Assembly: GCA_910592205.1 (NCBI GenBank)
Contig: CAJVPJ010000226.1
Coordinates: 1 to 33,589, forward strand
DNA: 33,589 bases
Source of the DNA: Paraglomus occultum
Taxonomy: Eukaryota > Glomeromycota > Glomeromycetes > Paraglomerales > Paraglomeraceae
Direction: 5' to 3'
In this document: positions 12,321 through 24,339 of the stretch, piece after piece
Layout: every line of letters starts with the position of its first letter
How positions within the stretch are numbered: position 1 is the stretch's first letter
Translations under genes and position numbers: made by a program
Notes under the pieces: model-generated
Seen by the model: only the letters and a program-made list of their open reading frames with translations
Told to the model about the DNA's origin: nothing
Databases searched by the model: none

Positions 12321-12628
12321 CAGTCAAAGCTCAACCCAATAGGAAAAGAACAGCCCATAAAAGGGTAAGGAAGCCCTCTACCTTGGGAATTTGGTGCGAA
12401 AAACTAGTGAGTAATCACGAGGGGAGAGACTAATTAAATAATGTTAGTGTGCCACTGGCACTAGGAGCCTTATCTCGGTTATAATGAAAACTTGGACATA
12501 AGCCATGAACTCTACTACAGCATGAGTTTCCATAATAGCATGTATAATCTATTATAAATTGTGACAAAAAAGTTCTTTTATAACGCAATTTTATTGTAAC
12601 GAGATCAATTATAACGAGCTTTTGACTG
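12321..12628. mobile_element. MITE with pogo/Tigger-like terminal inverted repeats
   Basis: The 308-bp element starts CAGTCAAAGCTC and ends GAGCTTTTGACTG, an inverted pair with one indel. It is flanked on both sides by TA (12319-12320 and 12629-12630), the expected TA target duplication of the Tc1/mariner/pogo superfamily. The right subterminal region repeats TTATAACG-like motifs, as in pogo/Tigger elements. There is no coding capacity, so it is a non-autonomous element. Confidence 0.7.
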
Positions 12629-12630
12629 TA

Positions 12631-13430
12631 TGTGCACTAGAGATAACGATTCTATTTCACTTGTATTAGCCTTCGCCATATTAGTTATAAATGGTTTGCC
12701 ATGAAGGAAACATAGTGAAGCCGCTATGTTAAGCCACGAAAGACTTGCTTCGTTTTGATATATAAACAAATAACATGTTTAACATTTGTTCGAACACCGT
12801 CTTCAGCGAACAGTAGTATGAAAATATAATTTTTTTAGTGACATGTGTTATCAGTGAATGAGATGTACAGCGATACGTTCTTCGTTAATTACTGTCGTTA
12901 AAGAGGTTGGAAAGTTGCCTTCATATTCTTTCGTTCGATTGCGAAAATATGTTTTCTAGGTTTCGGAATGTTATACATGAAAGAGTAATAGTAAGGATAT
13001 GTCCATATACGCTAATTATATTTACAATCAAACTATTAGTTGGAATGACTCTTCTCTCATACGTTTTCTCTTCAATTCAGATAATATGCCAGCAGATGTG
13101 ATTGGGTGGAAATGGATGGAAAGGTATAGATAGCCTTACAACACCCGCGCCTCAGATAGTCTAACTTCTCTATGTATCTTTTGTACTCTTTGCTTGCCAT
13201 TATTCGATTTTCTCCTAGCAGTCATGTTTACGCGATGAAATGTTCTATGAAATTAGTCACGCGGTTATGCCTTACCTCATGCTCTGCATTGTGTCGTTAT
13301 CTGGTTTCACAAGTCAATCTCGATCAAAAACAATAACAAATATTAATTAATTATATCTACAGATTAGATCATCTGAAAGTTGACACTGCGGGAACATTTG
13401 GGCTTTGGATAATGTTTATAGGTATGGCGT
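12631..13430. other. Non-coding spacer upstream of the N-acetylglutamate synthase gene
   Basis: No supported gene or repeat seen. The ORF at 12907-13101 is hydrophobic by composition and has no motif. Confidence 0.5.
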
Positions 13431-13438
13431 TATATAAA
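13431..13438 (+). promoter_or_regulatory. TATA box candidate for the N-acetylglutamate synthase gene
   Basis: TATATAAA lies 66 bases upstream of the predicted ATG (13504), followed by a CT-rich stretch (AACCTCTCGG.. to CTCTTCCGCCC). Position and sequence fit a core promoter. No experimental support. Confidence 0.4.
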
Positions 13439-13503
13439 CAAACACTCGAAAGTTTATAACCTCTCGGTTTGTACTCTTCCGCCCACTGACTCGATTCATT
13501 ATT

Positions 13504-15483
13504 ATGCGAATATTTAGAACCACATATACGAAATCCCTTTCACAGTTAATAAACCCCATCACAATATGTAAAAATGGTCTCTTACGTCATTCCCGATACA
13601 GTTTCTCAACACAAACTGATAGGGTACGTAGTGTTGTTTGTAAGGAAACGTCCTGATTCAAATGGCTTGACAAATGTTTCAATTATAAAATCATTCATTC
13701 TATCAGAATACCGACATCTCTGACGAAACGATAATCGAACCAACGTACGCTAATGAAAGGGTACTCAATCAATTTTTAATAACGCTACTTTATCGCCGGT
13801 TATATTCTCTCTCGGCTAACTAATATCAACATTTATTTTTAAAATTAGGACCTAATATTGAGTGTACTTCACTTTCACCCAACCAAGCGTGAAATTAACT
13901 CTTACAAGAAAAGACATGTTAAAACATACCCTTCACCGGCGGCATCAACTCCTGTTCAATCGTCTCCAAGACAACACGAAACGATTCAGCAAAAAACTCC
14001 ACAACAACTACAGCAAACATCTCGCGAGCAAAGAGTTGAATTCATCAATAAATTATTCCAAGACACTATTGAACATTTGGCGCTAATTAAAATACAGTCT
14101 CCATTCACTCCGCTTAATTTAAGTTACGTTGCAAAAACGCTAGTACATCTCCAGAAGTTGGGTTTAATGCCAATAGCGGTTTTGGATAATGAATATTGGA
14201 ATACCCCTCAAAATCAGCAATATGACAGACTTCGTGACCTAATGATTGCTGAGGCTCTTAACGTCACCGAAGCCATTGAATCAGCCGGCGGTCGAGCGGC
14301 ACCCGTATACACTGGTGTGTTTTCAACGGAAAACAAACTGAGCGATTACGTCGTTCCCACTCCCGCCACAGATGGCAATCATCATATCAATGTATGTTTA
14401 TCATGGCTGAGGAATTTGACGGATCTAGGCCAGATACCGTTAATATTACCGACTGCTACAAATGATTGTTCGACGCAAAGGACAATATCGTCTAATTCTG
14501 GAATGGTCGCCTTATCATATGCCTTGGCCCATTTGAAAGCAGATGAGACAGAATCAGATACGGAAGGATCTAATGAAAAAATGGCATTTGAACCAACAAA
14601 GATTGTAGTTATTAATTCAGAAGGCGGTATTCCATCACCTGAGAGGAAAGGATCTCATGTTTTTGTCAACATTCAGTCGGAATACGACGATATCAAAAAT
14701 AGCTATCAATTAAATCCGCAGTGGTATTCCACACATCCAACGGGATTGGAAAATCTCGAAATGATTAAAAAATGTCTGGAGCATCTGCCAATAACATCCT
14801 CAGCAATAATGGTACCGGCTCATTCCCCGACTGGCCTAATAGCAAACTTAATAACAGACAAGCCTCTCTTTTCTTCATCACTTCCTATTCGTTCTGCTTC
14901 TGCCCCACTAACGACGACTACGGTCCTCCGTCATGGCTTAAAAGTATCTTATCACACCTCATTTTCCACTCTCAATATCGACTCGATGGTTAAACTCATC
15001 GAGTCGTCGTTCGAGCGTCGTTTAGATGTGGATAATTACTTAAAGAGGATGGAAACTTGTATCGATAGCATCATTCTCGTTGGCGACTATCAGGGTGCAG
15101 CGGTGATTACTAAAGAGAACGAGGATGGAGCGAGTAAAGGCAACATTTCATATTTGGATAAGTTTGTTGTAACGCCAGACAGTCAGGGAATTGGTGTGGC
15201 TGATATATTGTGGAAGCGGATTGAAGTTAATTATCCAAGTATTGTATGGAGAGCGAGAGCAGACAACAAGATTAACAAATGGTAAGTATGGGATGATGTT
15301 GACGTTACGCATCAGTTATGTCGTACTAATCGCCGAATTATCAGGTACTTTGAACGATCAACTGGTAATATGAGAGTACCAGGAACTAACTGGACAGTAT
15401 TTTGGTATGGAATGGAAGGAATTGACAGGATAAACGATTATATTAAAGTATGTCGGAAGATTCCACCATCACTGCATTCGTGA
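13504..15483 (+). CDS. ARG2: Mitochondrial N-acetylglutamate synthase (amino-acid acetyltransferase), first step of arginine synthesis
   Basis: Transfers acetyl from acetyl-CoA to glutamate in the mitochondrial matrix, the entry step of ornithine/arginine synthesis. Four exons, all in phase: 13504-13623, 13707-13760, 13849-15281 and 15345-15483; 581 aa, close to yeast Arg2 (about 574). Donors are GTACGT, GTACTC and GTAAGT; the last intron has a TACTAAT branch site. Exon 1 encodes a classic matrix presequence starting MRIFRTTYTKSLSQL, with Arg/Lys/Ser/Thr and no acids in its first 35 residues. Exon 3 opens with DLILSVL..PTKRE, the conserved N-terminal block of fungal enzymes. The C-terminal DUF619-type GNAT domain holds the acetyl-CoA loop QGIGVA (about 504-509) and the block ending INKW-YFERSTG..VPGTNWTVFWYG, conserved in fungal Arg2. 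The 54-nt exon 2 is the least certain part; exon 1 could also splice directly to exon 3 in phase. Feedback inhibition by arginine is a family property, not visible here. Confidence 0.9.
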
Positions 15484-17090
15484 AGTTGGCATGTTTTAAT
15501 CGGCGTAATAATGTCGATAACAAGGTGGATATAGTAGACGTTCTATTAATGGAATGTATTGGCTCATAGTTAATGTCTCATTTTGCCCAATTTTTCTATT
15601 TCTATTTCTTTTTCTTTTTTGTTTTCAAATATTCAATGTTTCTTGACTCTTGTTCTTATGTGTATAATTATTTAATCGTAATGTCGCGATATCGATGATA
15701 TGGGACAATTTAAATTCAGTTATGTAGTCTAATTAACAATCGAATAATAGAATCTAATATGAAAATATAAGACATTATTCGCTGATCATGCGTAATCATA
15801 CTCGCGGGCTCATGGCCAATTTTGATCTCTCGGGCTATGCTTGTATTTGACTTACTAGCCTAATTTGATAATGTTACGACTCTACAGATGAAGCAACTCG
15901 GTCTGTTGATGTCTGTTCGTTCCTAACAACAGCACTGACCGTATGCTTTCAAGTATGACATCATTCTTAAACCACAAACGCGGCTAGCTGGTTTCGTGTC
16001 CTTTATTAGGCGCAACTAAGGTGGATCTCTAAAGCTGCTTACGCGGCTAGCTGGTTATGATCCTATTGATTTTAGTTTTGAATTGCGGGTATGTGAATCA
16101 AGTTGTATATGATTTCTTTCTTGGTGTGTGTCTACTGATATTGAACAGTTTTTGCGGTATATGGGAACTTCTATGACCGCATATGGGCTCGTAGCAGATT
16201 GTAAATAATGGCACTTCCTCAAATGCACAATGGAAAATGCTGCTTATGTGGGAACAGAAGATGACTTGCAAAGGAGCGGTGTTTAGTGTCTGTTGGATTA
16301 CATCACATAGTCTCATGCCATGCGAGGTCTCAACTCAATGAGATATGTGATATAGTTATGCGAAATGCGTTGACTCGTAATATCTTGTAGCCCATTTCGC
16401 TAAAGTTTTCTAGTAAATGAAATTCCTCTAATTTGTTGAAATATATCGCGTCCAAGTCATTCTCATTTTTACATAAGACATGTTACCAGATATAATGCCC
16501 ATTCTGATCAAGTAAGTTATAATCTCAGTTCGCGTAAAGTAAAGCAGTGCGTGACAAATTAATTGAGAACAAAACAATAGGGTAAGCAACTAATAGCACG
16601 CTGGGTATTAGTATGATATTCGATGAAATTAAGAGATTAAAAGTTACTTGTGGTAATGCCGGTGAATCAAAATAATTTTACTATTTGAATTTACCTGTAT
16701 TTAGTAACTTGCGGTTATTTCGAAATAATCGGACATGCTAAAAATATAAATTGACTGTAGATCGAGATTGGGTGGGATCGTATTAAATGGCAAAATCGAG
16801 TACCGCGGGATTAAATAATACTAAGCTAGTTCAAAACTCGAATAACGATGCGGAACTCGACAACTATTATTGGAATTTAAATAACGATTGTTGTGTTCAT
16901 TACAATTCAACAGTTGAATAGTAAAAAAGTTAGACGATGAATAGCGACTATTTCGCATGAACCTTATTAATATCCTGATGTAGATGTGGTTGGTGAAATT
17001 ATGAAAACTTATTGTAACTACGAAAATGGTCTAATGTTTGTAAGTTGTATCCCGACTATTTAGCACTCAATGCATATAGTTATTTTATTA
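15484..17090. other. Non-coding spacer with a short direct repeat
   Basis: 3' flank of the N-acetylglutamate synthase gene (T-rich at about 15590-15650), then unannotated sequence. The only structure seen is a 16-bp exact direct repeat at 15978 and 16041. The minus ORF 16098-16316 has no motif. Confidence 0.5.
15978..16056. repeat. 16-bp exact direct repeat, 63-bp spacing
   Basis: ACGCGGCTAGCTGGTT occurs at 15978-15993 and 16041-16056. It is GC-rich in an AT-rich spacer. It may be a target duplication around a 47-bp insertion or a binding-site pair; nothing decides between these. Confidence 0.6.
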
Positions 17091-18100
17091 TTCTCATTAT
17101 ATATGTACGCAATTATCTATTCATTGACAAAGTAAGAGATAATTAAAAAGACTACTATCTTTATATTTATCAATCCATCAAATTAAAAATTGTTTGAAAA
17201 ATGATCAAAATAGAAAATAAGAGAAATAACAAAAGTAGAATATCAAGAAAATTCAATCAGTTAAAATTGTTATAGTTATTATTATTATGAGTTTGGAAAT
17301 CTTCTCTTGAGAAGTCAATTAGTAGTCGAATAAATTAATAGTTATCTTGACAAAGCTAAATAAAAGCCAAAATATAAAAATGTAACAGAATAGATAATGA
17401 GAATAACAAACAATTACAAAAAAAAGCCTTAAAGAAGCTTGGAGTGAAGATCAAGCGACTGTTGGTAGAAAGCTATTGACAAACTCAAAAATGGATTAAA
17501 AGTTTAGATAAGTAATTTATCAAAGAATTTCCTATGATCTTAGAGTTAGAAGAAATAAATTAAGTTTTGTTGCGATGGCTTTAATAATAATAGCTGATAA
17601 GAGAGTAAGCTCACCACTTGTCAAATAAAAAAATAAACGCAAGTTGACAGATAAATTAATTAATAATGACTGTGCTTGTCAAGAGTAACTAAAGAGAGGT
17701 TTGAAAATGGCCAGAGTAGTGTGGTAGATTACAAACAGATACTAATATCGATGTTTGCAGTATTAAGTATGTTTGTGTTTATTATTATGCTAAACATAAA
17801 AGGAGAAGAAGAAAAAATTTCCTGGTTCACTTAAACATTTATTTGCCTTCTACAAATAAATTATTAAGGAGAATTAGTCACAGCCGAGGAAACGTTAGAA
17901 ATTGGAAGAGAGGAAGTGGCCAAATTTCAAAAAAAGTCTTAGCGGCAAAGTAAAAGACGAAAACAAGAATTATTGAATAATAATAAGATAAAGAGTTTGG
18001 GGAAAAGTTGTACAACTGGAAGAGAAAACGAATTGTTGGAAGGACAACAAAATGGTCAAGTTGCTCAAATTAAAGTTGTTGGAAACTGATTAAACTTTTT
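17091..18100 (+). other. Purine-skewed block, possible decayed coding region
   Basis: About 1 kb in which the plus strand is markedly rich in A and G and poor in C, unlike the flanks. One frame near 17430-17625 reads protein-like for short runs (for example LKEAWSEDQATVGRKLL and VIYQRISYDLRVRRNKL) between stops. No family recognised. It may be a degenerate gene or retroelement. Confidence 0.3.
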
Positions 18101-20612
18101 GATTACTTTCTATAGATATTCATAGAGCGCTTGGTTATGTTTAAAACATATGCAATTTTTTTTCCTTAGCGTTCTTTAAATGCTTCTAATTCCGGATTTA
18201 ACGTAGTTTATTAGATGAGCCGATATTATATAGGAAATGTATTACAATATAATGATATTGCAAGTAAATGTTTATCTCAACCAGGCCAGGTTTACGTTTC
18301 AAATTTTATTCGCGAATGAGCCACAGCCATTAAATCATTCACCGAGTTGCAGTACTTATAAATGCACAGTATATTGGTATTGCCAAAAAGCTATGTTTAA
18401 AATAGTTCGAACATGTTCACTTTCGCAAGCATAAGAGTATTGAAGTGGGTAATATACATTGACAGTAAGTATGCATTAATTCATGTAAATTTCCAGATAA
18501 CAGACTAGCAACGATTTATTATACGCAGCAACAGTTTCCTAACTGCGGTATCAGGGGTGAATTGTAAACTGCGGAATCTGCGGAATCTCAAAAAGCGAAG
18601 ACAATAGACTGAGAGTGAATATTCTCTGCTTTCAATATTAAAGGTAAGCATTATACAAATATCCCCTTCCTCGGTGATCTTGTTTACTTTCGAGCGGCGG
18701 TGTTTATCGCACATGACCGCTTCATATTACCAAAAGAGTGTACATGTTGAGCTGCGATGCTAAAATTGACGCCTTCCAGCACCAAAACTCTGTTCCCGTT
18801 TAGAATATCGTACAATAAATTCTTTTACGGTAAAGGCTGGATTACGATATGAATAAACATTTGGGCTAATTCATATTTAGCCGAGTGTTTTTGCAGTGTT
18901 CTGAATTTATCATAGTTACAGCATGTGGCGTAAAACGACGAGCCCCATGGTGGCTGTTAATCTGCTATCGGTTGCGAGAAAGATTGGAATTCTGGACATT
19001 CTGTCACAGTCTTTAAGCTGTCGGACTTGCCCGTTGCTGAATCAGTTGACCAGTTTGTTTGTGTTGCACACAATGCAACGTAAATGATGCAAGTGTGCGT
19101 GAGTAGTTGAGAATGATTGAATATGATATTCTATATGGAATTTTCATGTACGAACGTAAGACCTTTCTCTGCGGAAGTGAGAAGAGGAATGTCTTGAGAG
19201 AATGGTATATGTAACCAAGCATTCTGAGAATGTCTGGCGTTTTATCAGTAAGTATAGCTAGCATATTAAGACTAAACGCTAATTCCAATTGGGGAGTTGA
19301 AGATGTGTGTTTGTTGTTTCGTTTTCGGCATTCACACCAGGTAAAGCTGATATTGTGTAACAGACAATGCACATGACAATGAAAACAAGACACCCGATGA
19401 CCCGAGCACTCTCATCATCGACTGTTGAATGTGGTACAGGCTTTGGATTGTTTTTGTTGGATTGAGGTTCAAATGTTTGTTACGGATGGAATACAGAAAA
19501 AAGAATGAAGATCTAACAACGATAGGCTGCAGGTGAAGGCCGTAAAGAAGTCATAGTGAGACTAGTAAGTACAATAAGATGGAAAGAAAGGGGGAAATAC
19601 TCACAACACAGAGGCCAGAAATATTGGTTGTTGGTCTTTGAGTCAACACAAACCGAGTGTGACAATGGTGCCACTATTTGCTTGATAATACGTTGTATAT
19701 TATTAATCCCCTTTTATTTTTGCAGTATTATTTGTTGTCGATATGTTATGGTAATTTTGCTTCCCTTTTGGGATATCCTACTCGTTTTTGTTCAATTATA
19801 GCATTCTAGCCATTGTATGAATGTTACCACCGCTTATCGTATATCAATCCCATATCACAAAGCATTTAATGAGTTACTTAGTCATCTATCCTTATTAGCT
19901 TTATCTTTCCTTCGTTGTACGTACCGTCTCTTTCACAAATTCCTATATTAACATTCTCATAGATCAAGTGGTGATGATGAAGCATGCAAATTGACTTGTA
20001 TGTATTATATGGTAGTCATTAGCATAATTGAGTTAGATCCTTACTGCTATAGGCAACTGATGTGAATATTGTAAAAGACTTTGACAATGAGGAAGTTGAT
20101 AATGCAGATATACAACGAAAGCAATATATTGATTAATTACAGGAAATATATGCAAAGTCGTATGCACAAAACTGTAACTTATATTCTCTTGCATATATTA
20201 ATAGACTCAAGTTTACCTCACAAGGAGTTTACTATTGTTTGAGATTATTATGTGCTACTGACGAGACTCGATGATGTTGATTACCCGTTCGCTGTTACTT
20301 TCTGTCACATATTTGTATTGTGGGCGTAGATGGTGTGATATAACGCGTGCTGCTTACAGATGTTATTAGAGAAAAAGGGGTGGGGTTTGGGGCTGGAGGA
20401 AACATCAGATCTGTTGTAAATGGGTCGAATCATTTCAAAAAGATCGAATGCGTTTGTTCATCCAAAATCGTGTTCCTGAGCCGAAACTAAAATATTTAGT
20501 TAGACCACATATGAAATTCGTTGTTCACTAGGCAATCAATTATCAATTAAATCAACAAGTAAGATTACGAGATTGATTATTACAAGTATTACTTAATTTT
20601 CATATAATAAAT

Positions 20613-20635
20613 AATACAATACAATACAATACAAT
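20613..20635. repeat. (AATAC)n microsatellite
   Basis: Four to five tandem AATAC units in the long spacer. Confidence 0.85.
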
Positions 20636-22606
20636 GACCGTATATATTCTCACCAGCCCCATCACAAATTTGACGTGCCAAATTTAGCAACGAATCTTTC
20701 AATTGGCGATCACTTGTAAGGAGGCGATAATTTGTTTTTTTTTTTTTTCATCTTCATGTGAGAGCAAGAACGTAGCACAGTCGTGCATTCAACTCTTTCA
20801 TTTTGCTCATTAAGCCGATCCTTGGATGAATATTCTCAGACAACTCCCGTCATCACGTTGGAACAGTTCTTTCTTTATTAGTGCTAGCAATGGTGGTGTG
20901 GCGTTTACTGTGTACATTCAGCCACAATCAAACTGGCCATAAATAAGCATAAGGCAGTCCGGGACTTTACATCTCCCCCAAAACGTTTGAGTCGATCCCG
21001 CTTTCAGAATTACCTTTTTTAGGTTGTATGCCACAACATACATATTTTGAAATGGTGCATTTCCGCATCGTAACATAAATAACAATAATGTTTATATATG
21101 TGTGTGTATGTACAGTACAATACTAGTGTAGCCTGAGAACAAAAAGTTTCATCCAAGTTTCAAAAATGCTGCTGGTACAATTACTACAGCTAATTATAAA
21201 TGCCAACCTATTGTTTGTCACCTATTTGTACCAGTTCGAAAAATAAAGTAGTATATGGCCGGGAGGGCATGATGTATGGACTAAAAAAGCATTCTGTTTA
21301 TGATTACGTGTTGTTTAATTTAGATTTCACGGAGGGGGAAAAGATGGATAAAGCATTGCGTGCAGATACGACACGTTGTGTATGCAATATACGTTACATA
21401 AATAATTCTAATTTTATCTCACTTTGCTATGAGGTCATAGCCAAATCACTGTTCTCAGTAGTTATTCGCCAAGTCTGATTAAGGTTTGACTTGGTGAGTA
21501 ATCCAATTACTACATAAAGGACTGTACCTGTTTGAAATTTCATTAGAGCAACCATTAAATACGTCCCATGTTCGTATCTGTGGGGTTGTGAATTCCCACC
21601 ATTCTAGTGAATCGCCCATCTTCTGAATCTGACATGCATGCTGACATTATGGGCTTGAAATGGGAATGGGTTTGTAAATAACACAGTTTGAGTGAGTTTT
21701 AAAGATAGGGAAACTGAACGTTACGTTGGGGTAATGATATGAAACGGGTAAATTGGCACTCATTTCTGATATTAATTAAAACTATATATGTTTTTTTAAG
21801 TTTTGTTATTTGCGTATACACATATTTTTGTATTATTTGCGTTCCAATTCACAAAAGCAAAACAAGGAGATTTGATGACAGCTTATTGGATTAATGGTAT
21901 GGGCACGATGCAGAATGAGCGACACATCATTAGCTTCCCGCAGTATAATTGAATGGATGGCATTTACAAATTAGGCTAGATACATTTTCTTTATATGAAC
22001 ACACTAGTGGCTGCGCATGAACACACATTGAACGGGAGACTGGCAAGGATAAAAAAACTCTTGTTCCCAATGACGCATTGTATAAAAAATAAAGTAGCAA
22101 ATCTTTTATTTTTCCAACCCATCTATTGCGCGTAAGGTTCCTAACTTTTTCCATCTTAGTCTCTGTAAATTTGAACTGCCCATGTTCATACAACCTCTTT
22201 CAACCAACCCCTTAATATTGAAAGGGATACTCGTTGTAACACTTTTGTATGACAAGCTAAAAATAGATGTTACACTAACGAATTGGGCGCTAACGTTTGT
22301 TCTCTCGCCTGCCTTTATGTGCATTAATTTGGCAGTTGTCAAACGCTTGCTTCCACTCACATAACAACACAGTCCGTTCGTGGTCATAAGTTGCATATGT
22401 CGATATCAGCTAACGTTATTGAGAATCGTATATATGATGTGCTTTCCAATCTACGACATGACAGTCATTGTCTTCAATTGCACTAAATCGTGCAAACGGA
22501 ATAATGCATTTTAGAAACATAAATACACAGTCAAACCCTTTTAACCTTTCAATTGATTGTCAACAATATGATGGTTATCCCCGATAACGTTTCGAAAAAA
22601 AAAAAC

Positions 22607-22675
22607 AAATGGGCAAATTTGTTTCCTCTCAATAATCGGCAACAATATTTCCATTCGACGAGAATTTGCCCATTT
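22607..22675. repeat. 13-bp inverted repeat
   Basis: AAATGGGCAAATT (22607-22619) and AATTTGCCCATTT (22663-22675) are exact reverse complements separated by 43 bases. A smaller GTTATC/GATAAC stem lies just upstream (22573-22587). This may be a foldback relic or a regulatory hairpin upstream of the Zn2Cys6 gene. Confidence 0.55.
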
Positions 22676-22881
22676 TTGCACGAGTGAAGTTTCACACACG
22701 TCCGCCTGATCTCTTTACAATGGTCGATCATAACTATTTACTGTTTAATGCAATATATTTAATGACGATTTCACTATTCTTCCAACAATTTTGGCACTCG
22801 CGCCACACAAACTTTGATTGGAACCACCCGCCACATTTGAATTAAGTGTACTATATCTACATAAAAAATCGAATTTTTGTG

Positions 22882-23276
22882 TATATATATAGGGCAGTCG
22901 TCGTCGCAAGCCCAAAACTTCAAAACCATGAACCCATACATACATGTATAACTGATTTATATCTTTATTAATTATTTACTGTCCCCATTAACTTCAACCG
23001 GAGCTTTATATACTTAACCCAACAAACACTATTACAATCACGTCTTCGTCTTCATATACACATCATTCGTCTTGCATCATACAACATACATATATCCATC
23101 AACACACAGTTAGTATTAATCCACAAACTCAAAACGAAGACGCATTATTTATACACTCAGCACCTAATACATTTTCGTTCATACTACCAGTTATATAATT
23201 GCTTTTTTTTTATCAACTAGTCTTTAAAATATTCGATCTGCTTCCATCAGAGACCGCACATTCATACAATATTACA
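22882..23276 (+). promoter_or_regulatory. Promoter/5' leader region of the Zn2Cys6 gene
   Basis: A TATA-like alternating run (22882-22891) is followed by a C/A-rich, G-poor stretch (22980-23190) up to the ATG at 23277, as is common in fungal leaders. A CATCAG at 23245-23250 could be an acceptor of a leader intron. Assignment is by composition and position only. Confidence 0.35.
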
Positions 23277-24323
23277 ATGACTGCTCACAGACCATCCAAC
23301 ACACAACATCCTCATTCACACTCGAGCGATGACATGCTGAAGCGAAAGAGGGGTCCAATCAACAAACGTGCGTGCGAGAGATGCCGTCAAGGTAAAGTAC
23401 GCTGTGACGGGAATGCAGAAACACTGAAGCCTTGTTCCAATTGTATACCGGATCAATGCGTTTATGATCAATCACCCAGAAAAAACAAACAGCTCGAACA
23501 CATGAAACAAAAGCTAGACAACACAGAAAGTAATTTAAAAGAGCAAAAGAAACAGATCGTGGATCAACATGCAACTATAAGAATTTTGCAGCTTGAGAAA
23601 AAAATCATGGGAATGTTAGCCGAGTCTGCTAACCAATATCTCAATGACAAGCAAGTTTTCCAAACTTTACATAAAGCAGTTTCTGAATCGAGAGTATTTG
23701 AGAATATTCTGTTTCTAATTGAAGAATGTTTGGGACGACTCAACAAACCAGACGAGCAGTACAGTGCAGTGATAGATTCCCTCAAACACGTTGCTGCAGC
23801 CACTGCTAATCTTCCGCCTGAAGTAAGCATCGACGTAGCGCTTGGTAAACGCAACGCCTACGTTAACATTGCAGCAGACATTGACTCGAGTTACCGCAAT
23901 TATCTGGCAACACCGAGTGATCAAAGAAATGCGGCGATTCAAGTTCATTTTCCAAATTCTGATGAAAGCAAGAAAGAGCCGGCTGACAGCATCGACCAGG
24001 ATGTAATAATGAACACTTTGGGGATCAGCAGTAGAAATGTAGACACTCTATCTAGTAATTCTAACGCAATGAGAATAGAAACGGTGGTTTCGCCCGTAGA
24101 TATTATGTCCCGGTCACCATCAGATTGCTGCACACCATCACCGCAGACCAGTTTTCCGTTTGAAAATTCTGTGATTTCTCCTATCGAGCTACTATCGAAC
24201 GTGGACAATAAATTCTATCCTCAAAATTCATACCTGAGTGCACCATACCCATCATCTGGATCTTCCACTGCTTCCACAGAGTACTCTTGGATTTTCAATG
24301 ATGCATTCGTAACGTTTGAGTAA
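23277..24323 (+). CDS. Zn2Cys6 (Gal4-type) transcription factor with coiled coil
   Basis: Intronless, 348 aa. The frame is open further upstream (to 23199) but only from a TTG, so the first ATG (23277, ACA-ATG-A context) is taken. Near the N-terminus, after a basic KRKRGP motif, sits a binuclear zinc cluster with six Cys at residues 33, 36, 43, 53, 56 and 61 (CERC..RCD..PCSNC..QC), spacing C-x2-C-x6-C-x9-C-x2-C-x4-C. A charged heptad region (about 66-112) predicts a dimerising coiled coil, as in Gal4-class proteins. The rest is Ser/Asn/Pro-rich and may be an activation domain. No fungal_trans middle domain is seen, and the protein is short for that class. It is a nuclear DNA-binding regulator by family; targets are unknown. 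The last Cys spacing (x4) is shorter than the usual x6-9. Confidence 0.85.
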   Translation: MTAHRPSNTQHPHSHSSDDMLKRKRGPINKRACERCRQGKVRCDGNAETLKPCSNCIPDQCVYDQSPRKNKQLEHMKQKLDNTESNLKEQKKQIVDQHATIRILQLEKKIMGMLAESANQYLNDKQVFQTLHKAVSESRVFENILFLIEECLGRLNKPDEQYSAVIDSLKHVAAATANLPPEVSIDVALGKRNAYVNIAADIDSSYRNYLATPSDQRNAAIQVHFPNSDESKKEPADSIDQDVIMNTLGISSRNVDTLSSNSNAMRIETVVSPVDIMSRSPSDCCTPSPQTSFPFENSVISPIELLSNVDNKFYPQNSYLSAPYPSSGSSTASTEYSWIFNDAFVTFE

Positions 24324-24339
24324 TTGGAATTGGGGGTTT

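Larger units (their letters stand above)
18101..22881. other. Long gene-poor spacer
   Basis: No supported gene. The longest ORF (19013-19393 minus, 126 aa) has no domain and no splice context. A short frame at about 20056-20220, preceded by an acceptor-like CTATAG, reads acidic (DFDNEEVDNADIQRKQY) but stops quickly and is not identified. Small repeats: a tandem TGCGGAATC near 18568-18590, a pentamer microsatellite at 20613, poly-T at about 20735, and a pogo-like CAGTCAAACCC motif near 22529 without a partner. Confidence 0.45.

Noticed and set aside
12319-12630. MITE as the non-autonomous partner of the nearby Tc1/mariner relic
   Set aside because: The CAGTCAAA ends are pogo/Tigger-like and the relic's own ends were not found. 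Adjacency alone is not evidence.
13862-15373. Plus ORFs of 60-74 aa in other frames within the N-acetylglutamate synthase gene
   Set aside because: Shadows of the real exons. The last one arises from reading through the intron at 15282-15344.
19013-19393. 126-aa minus ORF in the long spacer
   Set aside because: No domain, no credible hydrophobic/charged pattern and no splice neighbours; likely chance.
23359-24208. Four minus ORFs of 71-96 aa opposite the Zn2Cys6 gene
   Set aside because: Antisense shadows of a clear single-exon gene.
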